In this document: piece after piece, positions 18,191 through 30,598 of the stretch
Layout: each line of letters begins with the position of its first letter
Position numbering within the stretch: the first letter of the stretch is position 1
NCBI GenBank assembly: GCA_905221605.1
Contig: CAJNDS010000111.1
Span: 161,589 to 225,588, forward strand
Length of the DNA stretch: 64,000 nt
Source of the DNA: Symbiodinium natans
Lineage: Eukaryota; Sar; Dinophyceae; Suessiales; Symbiodiniaceae
Reading direction: 5' to 3'
Program-made: the position numbers and the translations under genes
The notes under the pieces: model-generated
Databases searched by the model: none
Seen by the model: only the letters and a program-made list of their open reading frames with translations
Told to the model about the DNA's origin: nothing

Positions 18191-20321
18191 TAAGAGTAGT
18201 AATGAATGTATTAATCACAACAATAATCACAATACGAACACTTCAAACAAGAATAGTAGTCTCAGGCCCCTCCAGACAGCGCCTGAAAGTTCCCTTTTGC
18301 CCAGGGGCGGAGAGCCACGTGGTATATTGCGATTCAGCTGCTGCACGGCGTCCGCCGCCTCCCAGGGCGTGGCTACCTCGGCTCAAGAGGTGTTTCAGGG
18401 CTCCCTTGGACCTCTGTTACAACCACACTGCCCCGCAAAACAAGGATAAGGAAAGCCCCACAAAAGGTACAGCTCCGATTCTAATCCGAGCATCGGTTGA
18501 ATTCATGCCTCCACATTTAAAGAAATTTCTGTTCGTCGAACATCGGGCTGCAAGACTGCTTTCCACTACGGGGGTTTTCGTATGGGGAAATACCACTACA
18601 TTTAAAGAAAATTTTCGGGGGGGGGGTCAAAAATCTGTCTGCAGGCTTCGTGTTTTGCTTGCTGAGCTGCAGTTTGGATCGGTGACACTAGACATCTTTC
18701 CTATTGTTTTTGTTTGATGGAGAATCAATACATGGCCATGGCTTTTTATTGCGGCGCCCTGCCTTTCTTATTGCGGTGGGGGTGGGGGGTGCCCCCCGCC
18801 ACTTTAACAGATGCTCGGACTAAGCCACAACAGTAGATTGCAACAACGGCTTCCGAAATGAGGAGCCCCTTTTGAGGGGAACGCTTGTAAGGTTTTGGGA
18901 TTGTTGCCACCTGCCTAACACGTTCGATGCGCTGCATCGGTTGGGACTGCAGGGTTTAGGCTGGTCCCAGATCAGGCCGCTAAGTCCTGGAACGGAGTCC
19001 CTGCGAAGCTGAAGCCAGGCCGGTCGCGCAACAAGATGGCCTCGAGTCGTGAGGGTTCAGGCTTTTTGTTTAGGGGAGCCTTCAAGGCTCAGGGGTTTCG
19101 CGGCTGCTTTTTTGGAGCCACCCTATGACTGCCCTCGGCTGCAAGATAGAAGGGATCCGAACCCTAAAGAAAGGTAGGGACGTGTCAGGTACGCCTGGCA
19201 ACTGCCCCCAAGGTCTCCAAAACTCTTAGGGCTTCGACTCCCTGGCGGCAGGAGAGGCCCCCGAGTCTCTGTTGGCACAAGGCTGGACGAGCACACATGG
19301 GTGGTTGTCAGAATCATGGTCCAAAAAACTTTTTGGATCCTAGTCTGCAGTATAATACAGCACCTAATATTTAGGGTACCCCAAACGGATCATAATTTTG
19401 ACGGCCACCCACATGTAGCATCATGTAGCTAACAGACGCCCTGCTCTCTGGGCACTGGGGGGGGGCACCTACTGGCAACACAAGAGTCACAAGAGGCGGC
19501 CACAGGAAAGATCAGCTCACCCTCTTCCAAACGAAACATCCCAAGACTAAAAACTTTCCGAGCAAGCAAGAACTTCAGGACTTTCGGCTCTGAGCCTACT
19601 GTCGCAACTTGCAATGGACAATCAACAAGACTCCTGATTCAGACTCCCTAACCACCCGACCATGCTGGAATCATGAATTGATTCAGGCAGTCGCCTCCCC
19701 TCAAGGCCGGGCTACTGCTAAGAAATTCAATTCTCAAGCTACCCTAAGGATGAGGCCACACTGATGACCATTCCGTATGACAGTGCCTAGGCCCTTGAAC
19801 CTGTCTGCATCTGGTCTGCAGCGACTCAACCAGGACGAAGCCCGGCGGGACAAGGAAGCGACCCTACACCCGAAGCCATGCTCTCGTCACCCCATGTAAA
19901 TAACGATCCGTAAGTGCAAGCAAAGTCGCGGCCAACTCTGGTGAGTGCTGACTCATGCACAGGGAGCCATCCAGCTCCAACCTCCGAACTCAATCGGGAT
20001 TGCTTACAGGGGTATATAGGAGAATATGATTAAGGGTGGGTCCCTTCTTGCATCCCTGAACCTTCCGTCTTTCGCGAAAGCGGTGTCATTGCATAACAAG
20101 AACGCGCAGCCCCACCACCAACCTTCGAGCCCTTTGCGCAGCAGAACTCCCTACCGCGGCACCCTACATGCCGGGCACGCGCAGCGTTTACAATAACAGT
20201 GCTTGCAGTCTATCAGAAGAATCTTCGCCTCGGGCGTTTGGAACAAGTAGACAATCCCAGTCTCCTTCCCAACCCAAGGGAGGCCCTTGCAACGAGCTGC
20301 TAAGTTCGCTTGTTTGTTGTG

Positions 20322-20367
20322 GGTGACGCCCTTGGGGGACCGTTTCGGTGACGCCCTTGGGGGACCG
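20322..20367 (+). repeat. Two 21-bp tandem copies, 25-bp period
   Basis: GGTGACGCCCTTGGGGGACC plus G occurs at 20322-20342 and 20347-20367, separated by TTTC-type spacer bases. Confidence 0.85.
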
Positions 20368-20971
20368 CCCCCCCGCCCCCGAAACCGCCCTGCTCCACTC
20401 CGTAGCATGCTGGGAGAGGTGGAAAGCCAGGTGCTGGCTTGAGTTGTGGTCAAGGTAGCAAAGAAACTCGTGGGCAAGAGGCTCCTTTTTTTGAGAAAAG
20501 TGGAACCGAATCTAAAGCTGCAAGAAGGGGAGTTGACCAGAACCCAACCACCTGTGCTTAATTATCAGGCCACCTCCTGACCCCATGCGGCCAAGCGTCA
20601 CAGCGTCACAGATGAGATTCCTCAGCGTGTTCAAAAAGAGAAAGAAGCCCAAGCAGACGTAGCAGCACGAATACGAACTATTCAAAAAGACACTTTTCAA
20701 GCCAACACATAATGTAGCTGAGGTGGGAATTTACCTACGAGCTCTTTCGTCGGCAAGTGGCAACAGCGCCGTGGCCACACGAAGCTCGGTCATGGCCTTC
20801 CGGCTTTGTTTTTTCCCCAGCTGGTTCTTATGAGGGGAATCGGGGGTCCCCTATGTTTTGTTTTTGAAGGGAGTATAGTAGGTACCTCATTCCCTCATCC
20901 CTCCTAAGAACCAGCCAGCTTTTGCCTCATCTCAAAATCCACGAAGCAAGACAAACACCCACAAATACCAT

Positions 20972-21012
20972 ATAAGACACCAGACAAGACACCACACAAG
21001 ACACCAGACAAG
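20972..21012 (+). repeat. 12-bp tandem repeat (AAGACACCAGAC)n
   Basis: About three and a half copies with AGAC/ACAC variation. Confidence 0.8.
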
Positions 21013-21927
21013 TCCGAGTTTGGGGCTGAGGAGGGCTTCGAACTCGCCCATTTTTGGATCGCAACAGCTCAGGAGGAAATTTCCGAAGAGGGAGGATCGA
21101 GAGTTGGCCTCGGCGCTTCTTTGGTGCTGCTCTGCCTGGAGACATGGGGAGCTTCGGGTGTGCTTTTGCCCTCGTTTTCCCTCGTCTTCCTTCCGAAGTA
21201 CCTTTCAGTGGAAGCAACCTTCAGGACTTCAGGGCATGTTCATAGGCATCGAAAAACGTGGTCGTAGCTGATAGGAGCAAGGCATCCTCAGAGGGTGCTG
21301 CCAGTGTGCTACCCGAGAGCCCCCCCAAAAAGGAAAGCAAAAAGTCTGGGCCCGGAAGATGCTGCATCGGGGCGCCGTCTTCTTCAGCATCCACTGGAGC
21401 AAGAGAAAGCAGGCGACGATGAGCAGCAGCGAGAGCCCCTCGGGAGGCGAAGACGGCTCGGGCGGCTAAGGAGGGGGGGGTTCGCCATGGCTTCTCCGCA
21501 GGATCCCCCAAAAAGGCCCTGGCAGAGTTCCTATTGGCTTTCCTTCAGCCACGGCTCCTTGAGCTTCTGACTCCCGGCCTTCCACCTCAAACCAAACCAA
21601 CCCTCCCCCCCGCCTCAATCCCGATAAAGTAGGTGGGGCCATTGGCCATGGAGCCTCGTCAAGTACGAAGCTGGGCAGCGGGTCTGGTACTTCGCCCTTT
21701 CAACGGAACAGTGGAGCCGCATATAGGGACCCTTGGATAGTCACTTCAAGTGTCATTCGGGGGAAGGAGAGAAAGTACGAAAATCGCCTCATTCCCTACG
21801 AAGAGCTAGTAAGACAGGGATGTTATCTGCCAAAGCCAGGCAGCGCTCTCCTGCCCAAACAACCGCAACCATTCTCACAATTTCACAGTAAGAAGGCCTG
21901 TATGGCTTCTACTCCGAGAGTCTGCCA

Positions 21928-22779
21928 CTAAACTAACCCTGAACCCAAAGACAGGAAGCAGCACGCGTAGGCCAGGTTGGCGCAACATACCAACCAAAGC
22001 CGGCGCGACGCGAGAACAACGGGGATACGGCAGATGACCGTAAGGATAACGGTCTCATTGATCAGGTAAGACTCCTCACGAGGTGGCGAAACAGTGCATT
22101 TGCCAAACACCAACATTTTCCACATAATTAGATCATAACCTTTTTCGGGGCAACGGACTTTGGAGGCTGCCGGCAAAACATGCAACTTCTCAGAAGTCAG
22201 ATGTAGATCATAACCTACCCTATGAACATCCCTTAGCAGAGAGCTCAAACTCGAGATCAACATCTCGCGCCCCCTTTTTAAGGCTAAACCATCCGGCTCC
22301 ACGGGCGCCGCGGCGGCAACGACGATGCAGGAGGTCATGATCAGAACGTACCAAAGATCCGACGTCTTGGTCGACAGCAGTGAAGGCACCAGGAAGTGCA
22401 AAGTGCAGGCCGCTAAGAGGAATAGGAGAACCCATCGGAAGACTGAGGAGACCAGGCCAGGAAGTTCAAGCAACATCACACGCTGGGACACCATCATGAG
22501 CAAGACGACCACGAAGACCAGCACATTGAAGTAGGCGTGCGCCATGCCCAGGCGCATCGCATCCATCTTCTCAAGAGTCGCATGAGGTGCGGCGCCGGCG
22601 AGGAGCTGGCAGCGCAGGATTGCCTGGACCTCTTGGCGAATGCCCCGCAGCATGGTCAGCAGCAACCTCGGCACGCGCCCTCGATGCAAGACCTCGGTGG
22701 CAAGACGGCCCGAGAAAAAGGTCCTGAACTCGCTACGTGTGGCTTTATGGCGCAAAAGGCGTGATGGCGACAAAAGCAC
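21928..22779 (-). CDS. Exon(s) of a multi-pass membrane protein, function unknown
   Basis: An uninterrupted frame of 283 codons, unusually long for this window outside repeats. It begins with an amphipathic, Arg-rich stretch (FRTFFSGRLATEVLHRGRVP), then shows hydrophobic segments VLVFVVVLLMMVSQRVMLLEL, VLLFLLAACTLHFLVPSLL, LWYVLIMTSCIVVAAAA and, after a polar region, VILTVICRIPVVLASRR and LVCCANLAYACCFLSLG. The first M is probably not the real start: the upstream minus-strand block 22790-22915 (YLLTGLALQLLLILRLLYLG) looks like a preceding exon in another phase. No domain is recognised. The internal polar part may hide an intron. Probably a gene fragment of a multi-exon membrane protein. Confidence 0.5.
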   Translation of the reverse strand: MLLSPSRLLRHKATRSEFRTFFSGRLATEVLHRGRVPRLLLTMLRGIRQEVQAILRCQLLAGAAPHATLEKMDAMRLGMAHAYFNVLVFVVVLLMMVSQRVMLLELPGLVSSVFRWVLLFLLAACTLHFLVPSLLSTKTSDLWYVLIMTSCIVVAAAAPVEPDGLALKRGREMLISSLSSLLRDVHRVGYDLHLTSEKLHVLPAASKVRCPEKGYDLIMWKMLVFGKCTVSPPREESYLINETVILTVICRIPVVLASRRLWLVCCANLAYACCFLSLGSGLV

Positions 22780-22789
22780 AACACCCTAT

Positions 22790-22915
22790 AGGCCCTAAAC
22801 TCCAAATATTCCCAAGGGACTCCCAAGTAGAGGAGGCGCAGGATCAAGAGCAGCTGCAAAGCCAGCCCAGTCAGCAGATAGGCGGATTCATGAGGTTCCA
22901 TCTGCTTTTTTCCCA
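22790..22915 (-). CDS. Probable upstream exon of the same membrane protein
   Basis: Reads QMEPHESAYLL, then a strongly hydrophobic TGLALQLLLILRLLYLGVPW and EYLE. The phase differs from 21928-22779, so a short intron is needed; both candidate boundaries share GAG, but a canonical acceptor/donor pair could not be fixed. Confidence 0.4.
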
Positions 22916-23899
22916 GCATTCGGGCAACTCTCTCTCGCGACTTCCCTCCCCCCCCAATCTTGCAATAGGCTTCATTCATGCCACACGCTAGGAGTCGAGC
23001 AGTTAGGGCCTGCTTGGGGGCTTTGGGTCTAGGGTTGAGGGATCCTCTACCATGGTGGAGAGGTATCTTGCAGCATGTTGTCATGGTGCCTGGTGAGCCG
23101 GACCAGAGCACGTGCCATCCCCGCCCTACAATACTTTGCAGGTCCCACCCTGCCAAACTTTGCTGTAGTCCAACCACTACAATATGGGGGTGGGGGGGGG
23201 GGGTGTCCGATTACGTAGGGGCCTTATTGGGATCCTTAAAAAACGGGAATCCTACTATTTGGTGTCCCAGCACAGGTGTTAAGTTGATGCCATAACACCA
23301 CCCTCGAACCGAAGGCCCCCCAAAAGTGACCCAGTGGGCTGCGAAATGCAGGAGAAACTGCCCTAAATATTCCACTGAGAAGATCACACGTAACCCAACA
23401 AGAACCATAAGCAAAGGCTCCCTAGAAAATCCTCTGTTGGCCATTGAAACCCAACGGGGCCCTGGCGACAGAACCATGGCTGAAAACTTGGTGGGTGCGG
23501 ATAGCAGTGCGTGTGCAAAAAGAATTTTCCAGGATTTCCTCTTGTAGTCCCTTCAAGGGGATTCCTCTAGACTCTAAACTTAGGGGAAACTGGGGGACTC
23601 TAAGTAGTATTTTTTTGGGAAGGCTGACTGGCTCTGGGACTTGCGAGAAAGAGATGTAGGAGACCGCTTGTGATGACAGTCTACGCCGCAGTGTCCAACC
23701 TTTCACCCAAGGTCCTTTTCCGACAAACTTGCATGGCACATGGCAAGCTGTTTAGGATGGATACAATGGCTTGGGCCACAAGAAGCCAGCGACGGCCAGT
23801 TCGCGATAGGGGGCAGGTTGCCAGCATTGGCCAGGGGTCAGTTGCGGAGCAAGACCTGCCCAAAAGGCCCAAGTTAGTTGCAAAAACCTCCCTGGCATC

Positions 23900-24200
23900 C
23901 GGGTAGGCCCGGGAGGCCTTCACCGTCTTAATGCGGCCCTCCGCTGTGGAGAACTCGCGCAGCTGCTCCTTCCCACCGTTGTGAGCAGGTTCGACTGCCA
24001 TGCCGATGTTGTACTGCGGAATTTGCACTACTGTATTCGAATATTCTTATATTGGTAGATTGGCATCGTAGTGTCTTCTTCTGATTGTGTGATGGGTGGC
24101 TCTATAGCAATGGACAGGGCCTCGCCTGGAGCTTGTTCACAAACTCGTCCAGCCTTTCGGGCGCAGACTTCGTGCCACTCCAACAAGACGCCGGGGGTCC
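23900..24200 (-). CDS. Possible further upstream exons (two blocks)
   Basis: Two protein-like blocks on the minus strand: 23905-24025 reading PQYNIGMAVEPAHNGGKEQL, followed by REFSTAEGRIKTVKASRAYP, and about 24090-24200 reading LEWHEVCARKAGRVCEQAPG. They could belong to the membrane protein at 21928-22915. No domain is recognised and splice sites are not resolved. Confidence 0.25.
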
Positions 24201-24826
24201 AAGCGGGTTTCAGCAAAAGGAGGCGGCATGTGCCCGAGCTACTGCTTATACGATTGAAGACCATGGCTGCACTCTCTCAGCAGCTGCTCCCAGATGACCC
24301 GGAACTCCAGGCACCGAATCGGCAACACCACAAAGAGCCGCACACAACACGCTTGAAGCAGTGGGCACAATGCTGGGGCGCAGGCTCCTGTTGGTATGAG
24401 TAGAAAAGCCTGGCGCCCCAGCCGCGTGCCAAGCTGAGAGCATAAGAGGCCAGGGCTAAGTCTCACGGGCTTCCGCGGTAAGCCGGACCCTTCACTCAGA
24501 GATGCTTAAAGAACCCTCCGCACTGCACTGGAAACCTTCTAAACTCCTCGCATTCAAATCAACGACCTGCTTCCAACGAAACAACCCCATTGTGCGACCA
24601 ATCGCAGCTGCCCGGAGGGTTCAAGCCCAGAAAACTAAGCCGCCCCACTGAAACCCACCGGGAGATATAGGGCTCCAACATTGGGAAAGATCACGGACGC
24701 CACCGCAGATCACACAAACACATGCCGCGGGCTGACGGCCGATAGTCCGGCAACAGCTCTACAGCGCGGCCTTGGCACAACTCTTGACATGATTGGAAAG
24801 CCAATAACGAACTGGATACTAATACA

Positions 24827-24867
24827 CTAAACCCTAAACCCTAAACCCTCAACCCTCAACCCTAAAC
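24827..24867 (-). repeat. Short CCCTAAA/CCCTCAA array
   Basis: Five units, followed at 24899 by a CT dinucleotide run. Confidence 0.85.
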
Positions 24868-24895
24868 TGAACAGTTAGGGGATGTTAGGGGCAAG

Positions 24896-24898
<3 letters not shown>

Positions 24899-24933
<35 letters not shown>

Positions 24934-24936
24934 TCT
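24899..24936 (+). repeat. (CT)n microsatellite
   Basis: About 18 CT units with one interruption. Confidence 0.9.
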
Positions 24937-25521
24937 GTGCCGTTGCATCGTTACATATCTGACTACTTGAATTTGTCTGCTGAAACTTATCTACTTAGTG
25001 ATGTTCCAAGTCATTGAAAATAATGAAATACACTAGTGGGTTGGAATCATATGATTGATGACACCAATACTGTAGGACCATCATCATCGGATAAGCTTAG
25101 ATACTAAAACATTCTTGAAGTGTTAGGCTGTTCCTGTTCAAAAAGATTAACCAAAATTCAGCAATGGCACGAATGATTGTAATGAAAAAATCTTACTTTA
25201 GGAGCCCAAAAAACCTGACCCCCATTGTCGAATAACCCAAAAACACACCGTGGTTTATGGAGCTGGTTCTTGCGAAGCTGTGTTCGTGGGCCCGCGAAGC
25301 ATCTGACAGGATGTCGGGTTTAGGGGGGGTTTCGCATCAGGGCATGCTTTTTTCAGGAGCTTCGGAGTTTGGGAGCTTGGGAGTTTGGGACTTTACAAAG
25401 GGGCTTTAACATGTAAGGGTTCAGAAATGGTGCGGCTGAAGAAGGGTCTTTCAAGGCGGGCTTCGGGTATGCGACTGCTGCGCAGGGCTCAAGGATGGAC
25501 AGCGACTTAAGCCCTGAAACG

Positions 25522-25630
25522 ATTAGGGTTTAGGGTTTAGGGTTTAGGGTTTGGGATTTAGGGTTTAGGATTTAGGGTTTAGGGTTTAGGGTTTAGGCTT
25601 TGGATTTTGGGTTTAGGGTTTAGGGTTTTT
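25522..25630 (+). repeat. Interstitial telomere-type array (TTTAGGG)n
   Basis: About fourteen units with TTTGGGA, TTTAGGA and TTTTGGG variants. Confidence 0.9.
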
Positions 25631-27258
25631 GCTGGTGCAGCTTTAGGGTTTAGGGGTTTGGTACAAGTATGACGGAATGATTGATAGGTGTATAATGATG
25701 TAATCACGTGCCCGTTCGGTATACTTGAAAAAGATACAATAGCAAGAAATACTTACAACGATATTTTATGTTACCATAAATATTTCAATATCATACTGCT
25801 GCAATGTAACGATACAAATGCATAGTAATATGGCAACATATCAACTAACAATGCCATGATCACCGTATACGTATACAATCGTACTTAGAATCCCAACGCT
25901 TGAGGGCTGCACTGAAAGCTTCCTTGAAGACCCGCACGCGGTCTTGCTGGGGCACCTGGGTTCCGCTGCGGCAAAAAAATAGGGGGACACTGTGCTGAGG
26001 TCCACATGTCCACGACATCCAGCACTAGTCTCACGAGAGATCAGTGAAACCTAGTGACACGCGCTCCCCTCCGGGAGTCTGCAAAGTACTGTACATTTCA
26101 CAAGCAGGGTTGTGGCGCTGCGTTCTTGCCCGAGCTGTGTCACCCACCGGACCATGTTGGCCCAACACCTGCAGCTCACGCTCGACCTTAGGAAGCAAAA
26201 CCCTCCGCAGACTCCCCACACAAACGTGCGCCGTTTCCAGTTTCGTACTATATGCTGTAGAACATTGCTAGATTACTCTGCTGCTGCATAACTTCATAAC
26301 ACACTTCCATATTACAATATTGCTATATAACATGACTACATTTCTATACTATTCAGGAGCACATCAGCAGCGCATGTAACCCGAGCGCCGAGCCCACGCC
26401 ATGATCCTCGGCACCAGATCTTGTCTCCACGAACCCGTGCAAGGCATGGAAGCCCCCCATGCACGGAGCTTTTTTGGGGGCCTTTTTTTTCCCACCCAGC
26501 ACTCTCACACACTGCGTTTAGCGTTTAGGGTTGAGGGGTTGGGCTTTAAGGTTTGGGGTTTCGACTCTCACACTGGGTTTGGGGTTTTTGGGGGTTCTCT
26601 TCTCCGGCTGCGACGTGACATGCCTTGGAACCGAGCTGTTGCGCACCAGACCTGGAGCAGGCAGCTTCAGCAAGCGGAGTGCATCCCAAGCGTGCCAACA
26701 GGGAGAGTATTGGATGAGTGCTATGTTATGTGACACAGACCATTGTGTTCTGTGGCACTCTGTCTTATTCTGTTCTTGCAGAATTGTGTTTCTCGGAATC
26801 CGCAGAGCTCCGAGTCGACAAAGAAGCCCCGTTGGGCGGCTGGGAGTGCGGCATCCGCTGCCGCACCTTCTCAGAGATGTCTGAGCCGCCGACACACATG
26901 ATTCCTATGACTCACACGACTCATCCAACTCTCGCTTTTTCGGTGCCTGCCTGACCCGCTCCACGGTCGGACCTGGCTGAACTCCCGCGGGAGAACGCAG
27001 CCGCGATCCCTCAACTCCCCATCCTACGCAGCACAGAGACTCCAAAAACCCTTAATTAAGGAATAGCCCTTAAATCATAATAGGAACCCTAGCATGATTC
27101 AAGGCATATTCCCTTAATTCAGCAGTTTTGGAGTCTCTGGGCAGGCTGCAGCGTGCGGGGCTCAGAGGCCACGGCCGCGGCCGAGCGTCGAATTGCGCCT
27201 CCATGGCCTGCGAAGCTCGCGCTGCAAGGTCCCCTCTCATAGCTTTTGGGGTCACGAT

Positions 27259-27300
27259 TTTAGGGTTTAGGGTTTAGGGTTTTGGGTTTTGGGTTTAGGG
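27259..27300 (+). repeat. Short TTTAGGG/TTTTGGG array
   Basis: Six units. Confidence 0.85.
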
Positions 27301-28495
27301 CGCTATAAGCCCTGTTGTGGCACTTCATTTGCCATGAATTGGCCGAACCACCCTCGGAACCTCTCGTTCAATGAACATACATAGATGCGCACCCCCCCCC
27401 CTCCAATGATCCGCAAGGCGCGGACGCAGTGAGGGAAGGAGGTGGGGAGGAAGGGAGGGGGAGGAAGGAAGGGAAGGGGAGGAAGGGAGCGAAGGGGACA
27501 AACTCGACACTTCTCGCGAGAGAATCTTTTGGTCCAGGCACGTTATTTTGGTTGTTGGTGGTTGTCCCTAGCATTTTCGCCACCGACCAACACATCCAGC
27601 TTTGACTGGCTTTCCTGGACAAACAATGCCTGGGTTTTTAATTGGCTGGCTCCACTCAAGAAATTTCGAGACCAGAATGTTCTCTTCCTCTCAGGCTTGG
27701 GTTTGTCGGCTTTTTTTGTCTGGGTGCCTGCGTCCTATCGCCAAATGGTTTTTTGACCGAGAAAATCATGCCCCTGGAGCAACAGCTCCTAAGCTCAGGA
27801 ACGAGTAATATGAGACCCTCATACTTTATTTCCACAGGAATCGGAAAAGCAAATCCTGGAAAGTAGTGGAGATACAAGGGAGTGCGGATCATTGGGGCAA
27901 GGGGGGCAGAGGGTCTGTTTCCGGCATAAGGTTTAGTATCCTTGCTGGTTTAGGGTTTTGCTTACATACCGAATCTATTTCTCCAATGTTCTAAGCAGAC
28001 CCCGAACTCGGCCCGAAATGTGTTAAGCTATTTTCGGGTCCCGGTGATGCCACACAGGAGCAAGGGACTCTGCAATGGCACGAGTAACCGTTGTTGGCGT
28101 GCCTGGGCCAGCGGACTTCGTGACAATGTTGCCCTGGCAGTCAACGGAATCTGTTTCTGCCTCAGAGCACCGTCACTGCAACCGCACGCGGCGTCCCGGA
28201 TGCCAGCTACTCGCGTGACCGAGGCCCCTGCACATGGCAGACCTAACAGGTGCATGACGGCAGGCACATGCGATGCACTGCAAAGAGGGGTAGGTGGCCG
28301 CACACCGGGCTTGGACGACCAGAACTGATTCCCGGGTCCTGGCCACAGGGCACGCTCCGTGCAAACACGTCTGAACTCCTCCCCCCGCCTTCTGGGCCAC
28401 CACTCGTGGGCACCTCGACCGGGCCCTCAGTGCTCACCAACGCAATCATGTGTAGGGTTACTCTCACACTCGCACAAGGCCGGCAAGGCTTCGGT

Positions 28496-28640
28496 GTAGG
28501 GTTTAGGGTTTAGGGTTTAGGGTTTGGGGTTTAGGGCTTAGGGCTTAGAGTTTAGGGTCTAGGGTTTAGGGTTTAGGGTTTAGGGTCTAGGGTCTAGGGT
28601 TTAGGGTTTAGGGTTTAGGGTTTAGGGTTTAGGGTTTGCG
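28496..28640 (+). repeat. Interstitial telomere-type array (TTTAGGG)n
   Basis: About twenty units with TCTAGGG and CTTAGGG variants, the longest such array in the window. Confidence 0.9.
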
Positions 28641-29639
28641 GTTAATCACCGTCCCTTTTGTGGGGGGTTTTCAGGGTACCAAAGAAGGTCCAAAATTTGC
28701 AAAACCTTGAACAAAACCCACTTGCACCCTCAACCCTGACCTAACCTTCAACCCTAGAATAACTCTTCATACACTGCCTGACGCGCGTGTCGAAGCGGCG
28801 TGAAAAGCACCCCCAGACCCTTCTGGTCCGTTTCCTCCTCCGAGCTCGCAGCTCGCACAACTCCGAGGATGGTCTTCTTGCTGGGCAAGGAGCCTGTCAT
28901 CTGCATACAACTATTTTATATAATCGTTTTCTGTAGATATAAATGAATATGTGGATATCTATATATATATATATCTATATATGTGTGTGTACTTATTGTT
29001 CATACTTCTACCTAGATTTATGTGTATATACTTGTGTATGTAACAGGGCTGTAGTACTTCTGTGCCTTTACACCAACCCGACACACACAGGTACCCGAAC
29101 TACACACTCAAACGCGGCACATCATTTTTCTGCGGACTCCTCCGCGCCACACGAAGCATGACTGTGCCAAGGCAAAACCAATAGCCATCCAGCAACACTC
29201 ACAACATCACAGCAGCGCGTAATATGATAGTGAGGGTGTGGGCACGAATAGAATGAGTGAGAGCGCACACGCTACATGAATATTCTTCCCAATATAACTG
29301 TCGAAGGACACGCATGGATTACATCATAAGCGTGCGTACAACAAGTGCGTCTAGGGTTGAGGGAGCAATCAATCAACGGCACCAGGGTTTAGGACAAGCC
29401 AAGCGAGGTAGTGCTGACGACTCATTCCTCCACAACTGCAAGTTACACACCCCAAATCATCTATGCTACCTTAGTGTGCTTCACAGCTGAGCATCAGCAC
29501 TCCTCATCGGCGCCCTTACGGCCAACCCGTCTGCGTTCTTGGCCAGAACGACCATCATGTCGATATGGCTTCAGGGAAATGGGTGGCTGCGATGAAAATG
29601 AGAACATCTTTGCGTGGAAACATGCTCGCCGAAAGTTGA

Positions 29640-29687
29640 ATGACCTGACGAATGACCTGACGAATGACCTGACGAATGACCGGACGA
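29640..29687 (+). repeat. 12-bp tandem repeat (ATGACCTGACGA)4
   Basis: Four copies; the last carries one substitution (CCGGACGA). Confidence 0.9.
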
Positions 29688-29854
29688 GTATCAAGCCATC
29701 TTTCCCAAGCGGAATTCTGGAAAAGTCTGAGCCCTTGACACCTCACAGCACTTCTGGCTGTGGCTTGCGAAGCCGACGAAGCAAGCATGTGCTTTGAGCT
29801 CTTTCCCTCCAGGCGCCTTTTGTGTTGCCTTCGGGTGGACAGCTTGCCGCGGCC

Positions 29855-30598
29855 CTAGCTGCTGCACAGTGTAGCAGCATCGCACGCTGAGCCGTCAAGC
29901 CGGCGGTTGACCTTGAAACGATAGTCTCCTCCTGAGACGAAGCAGAAATCGCCACACTGGAGACCACAGCGCACAACCACGGCGGTTTCTCTTTCACAGG
30001 AATGGTCGCAGACTCTTTGGCACTGCTCACCACTCAGCCACCAATCGTTGGTGGCAAGATTCAACAAGCTTCCTTGGGCGATTCGGAGAAGGACCTTCGA
30101 GGATCCCACACCCAGATATCCTTCCAAAACGAAGTTCAGCTTTCCCGGAAAGAGCATGCACTCCCTTCGCTGCACACCAGGGAACGTCCACTCGTCAGAG
30201 GCCACTAACTGGTGGCAGTCGCGGTGCGAGTTGAAAACATTGCCAACGAAGTGCGACTCTTTCCTTCCAGCATAGAAGGTGATCTGATTGTCCGATACCT
30301 TGAGGCAGCTCTCCTTAACTGGCTGCCCGTCCGTGACTGCATAGGTCTGCGGCTCAAAGTAGAGGGGCGCTCCTTCCGCACCAAGGTCGAAGATGAGGTT
30401 GTTCTCCCGTAGAGTGCCTCCTTCCTCCACCGCGTGGCACTTGCCATCCCATGTGAACCCGTTGATGGCTCCGTTCGAGGTGTTCTTGGTACCCACCGCC
30501 AGCAAGGACGCGCTGTCAGGGCAACTCTCCGATGCGCAGGTTGCACCCACACATGCAAGGAGAGCTGCCACGGACAGGGTGGCAGTCGCGGCCACCAT
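29855..30598 (-). CDS. Secreted Cys-rich protein, intronless, function unknown
   Basis: 247 codons from ATG at 30598. The N-terminus is a clear signal peptide (MVAATATLSVAALLACVGATCA, shown here in two parts: MVAATATLSV and AALLACVGATCA), with likely cleavage after ATCA. The mature part is globular in composition, with about 14 Cys, many near the C-terminus (CQRVCDHSC, CGLQCGDFC), suggesting disulfides and export. Other readable stretches are NNLIFDLGAEGAPLYF and KLNFVLEGYLGVGSS. No transmembrane segment follows the signal. The frame is complete without introns, which in a dinoflagellate could reflect either a normal intron-poor gene or an mRNA-derived copy; no spliced-leader relic is visible in the 150 bp upstream. 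No family is recognised. Confidence 0.72.
   Translation of the reverse strand: MVAATATLSVAALLACVGATCASESCPDSASLLAVGTKNTSNGAINGFTWDGKCHAVEEGGTLRENNLIFDLGAEGAPLYFEPQTYAVTDGQPVKESCLKVSDNQITFYAGRKESHFVGNVFNSHRDCHQLVASDEWTFPGVQRRECMLFPGKLNFVLEGYLGVGSSKVLLRIAQGSLLNLATNDWWLSGEQCQRVCDHSCERETAVVVRCGLQCGDFCFVSGGDYRFKVNRRLDGSACDAATLCSS

Larger units (their letters stand above)
18191..21927. other. No supported gene
   Basis: Only short open frames without recognisable domains. A possible exon on minus at about 20160-20290 (reading KETGIVYLFQTPEAKILLID) and another at about 21230-21420 (ending TTTFFDAYEHALKS) look protein-like but have no support. Two small tandem duplications are listed separately. Confidence 0.5.
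24937..29854. other. No supported gene
   Basis: Contains telomere-type arrays at 25522-25630, 27259-27300 and 28496-28640, AT-rich tracts at about 25700-25870 and 28930-29050, and a GGA-rich purine tract at 27432-27497. Open frames are short and lack recognisable domains. Confidence 0.55.

Noticed and set aside
18370..18392. Second spliced-leader relic (GGCTACCTCGGCTCAAGAGG)
   Set aside because: Only GGCTCAAG matches; the diagnostic CCATTTT core is absent.
24612..24640. tRNA T-arm-like string GGGTTCAAGCCC
   Set aside because: No pairing stem of five bases, no acceptor or anticodon arm nearby.
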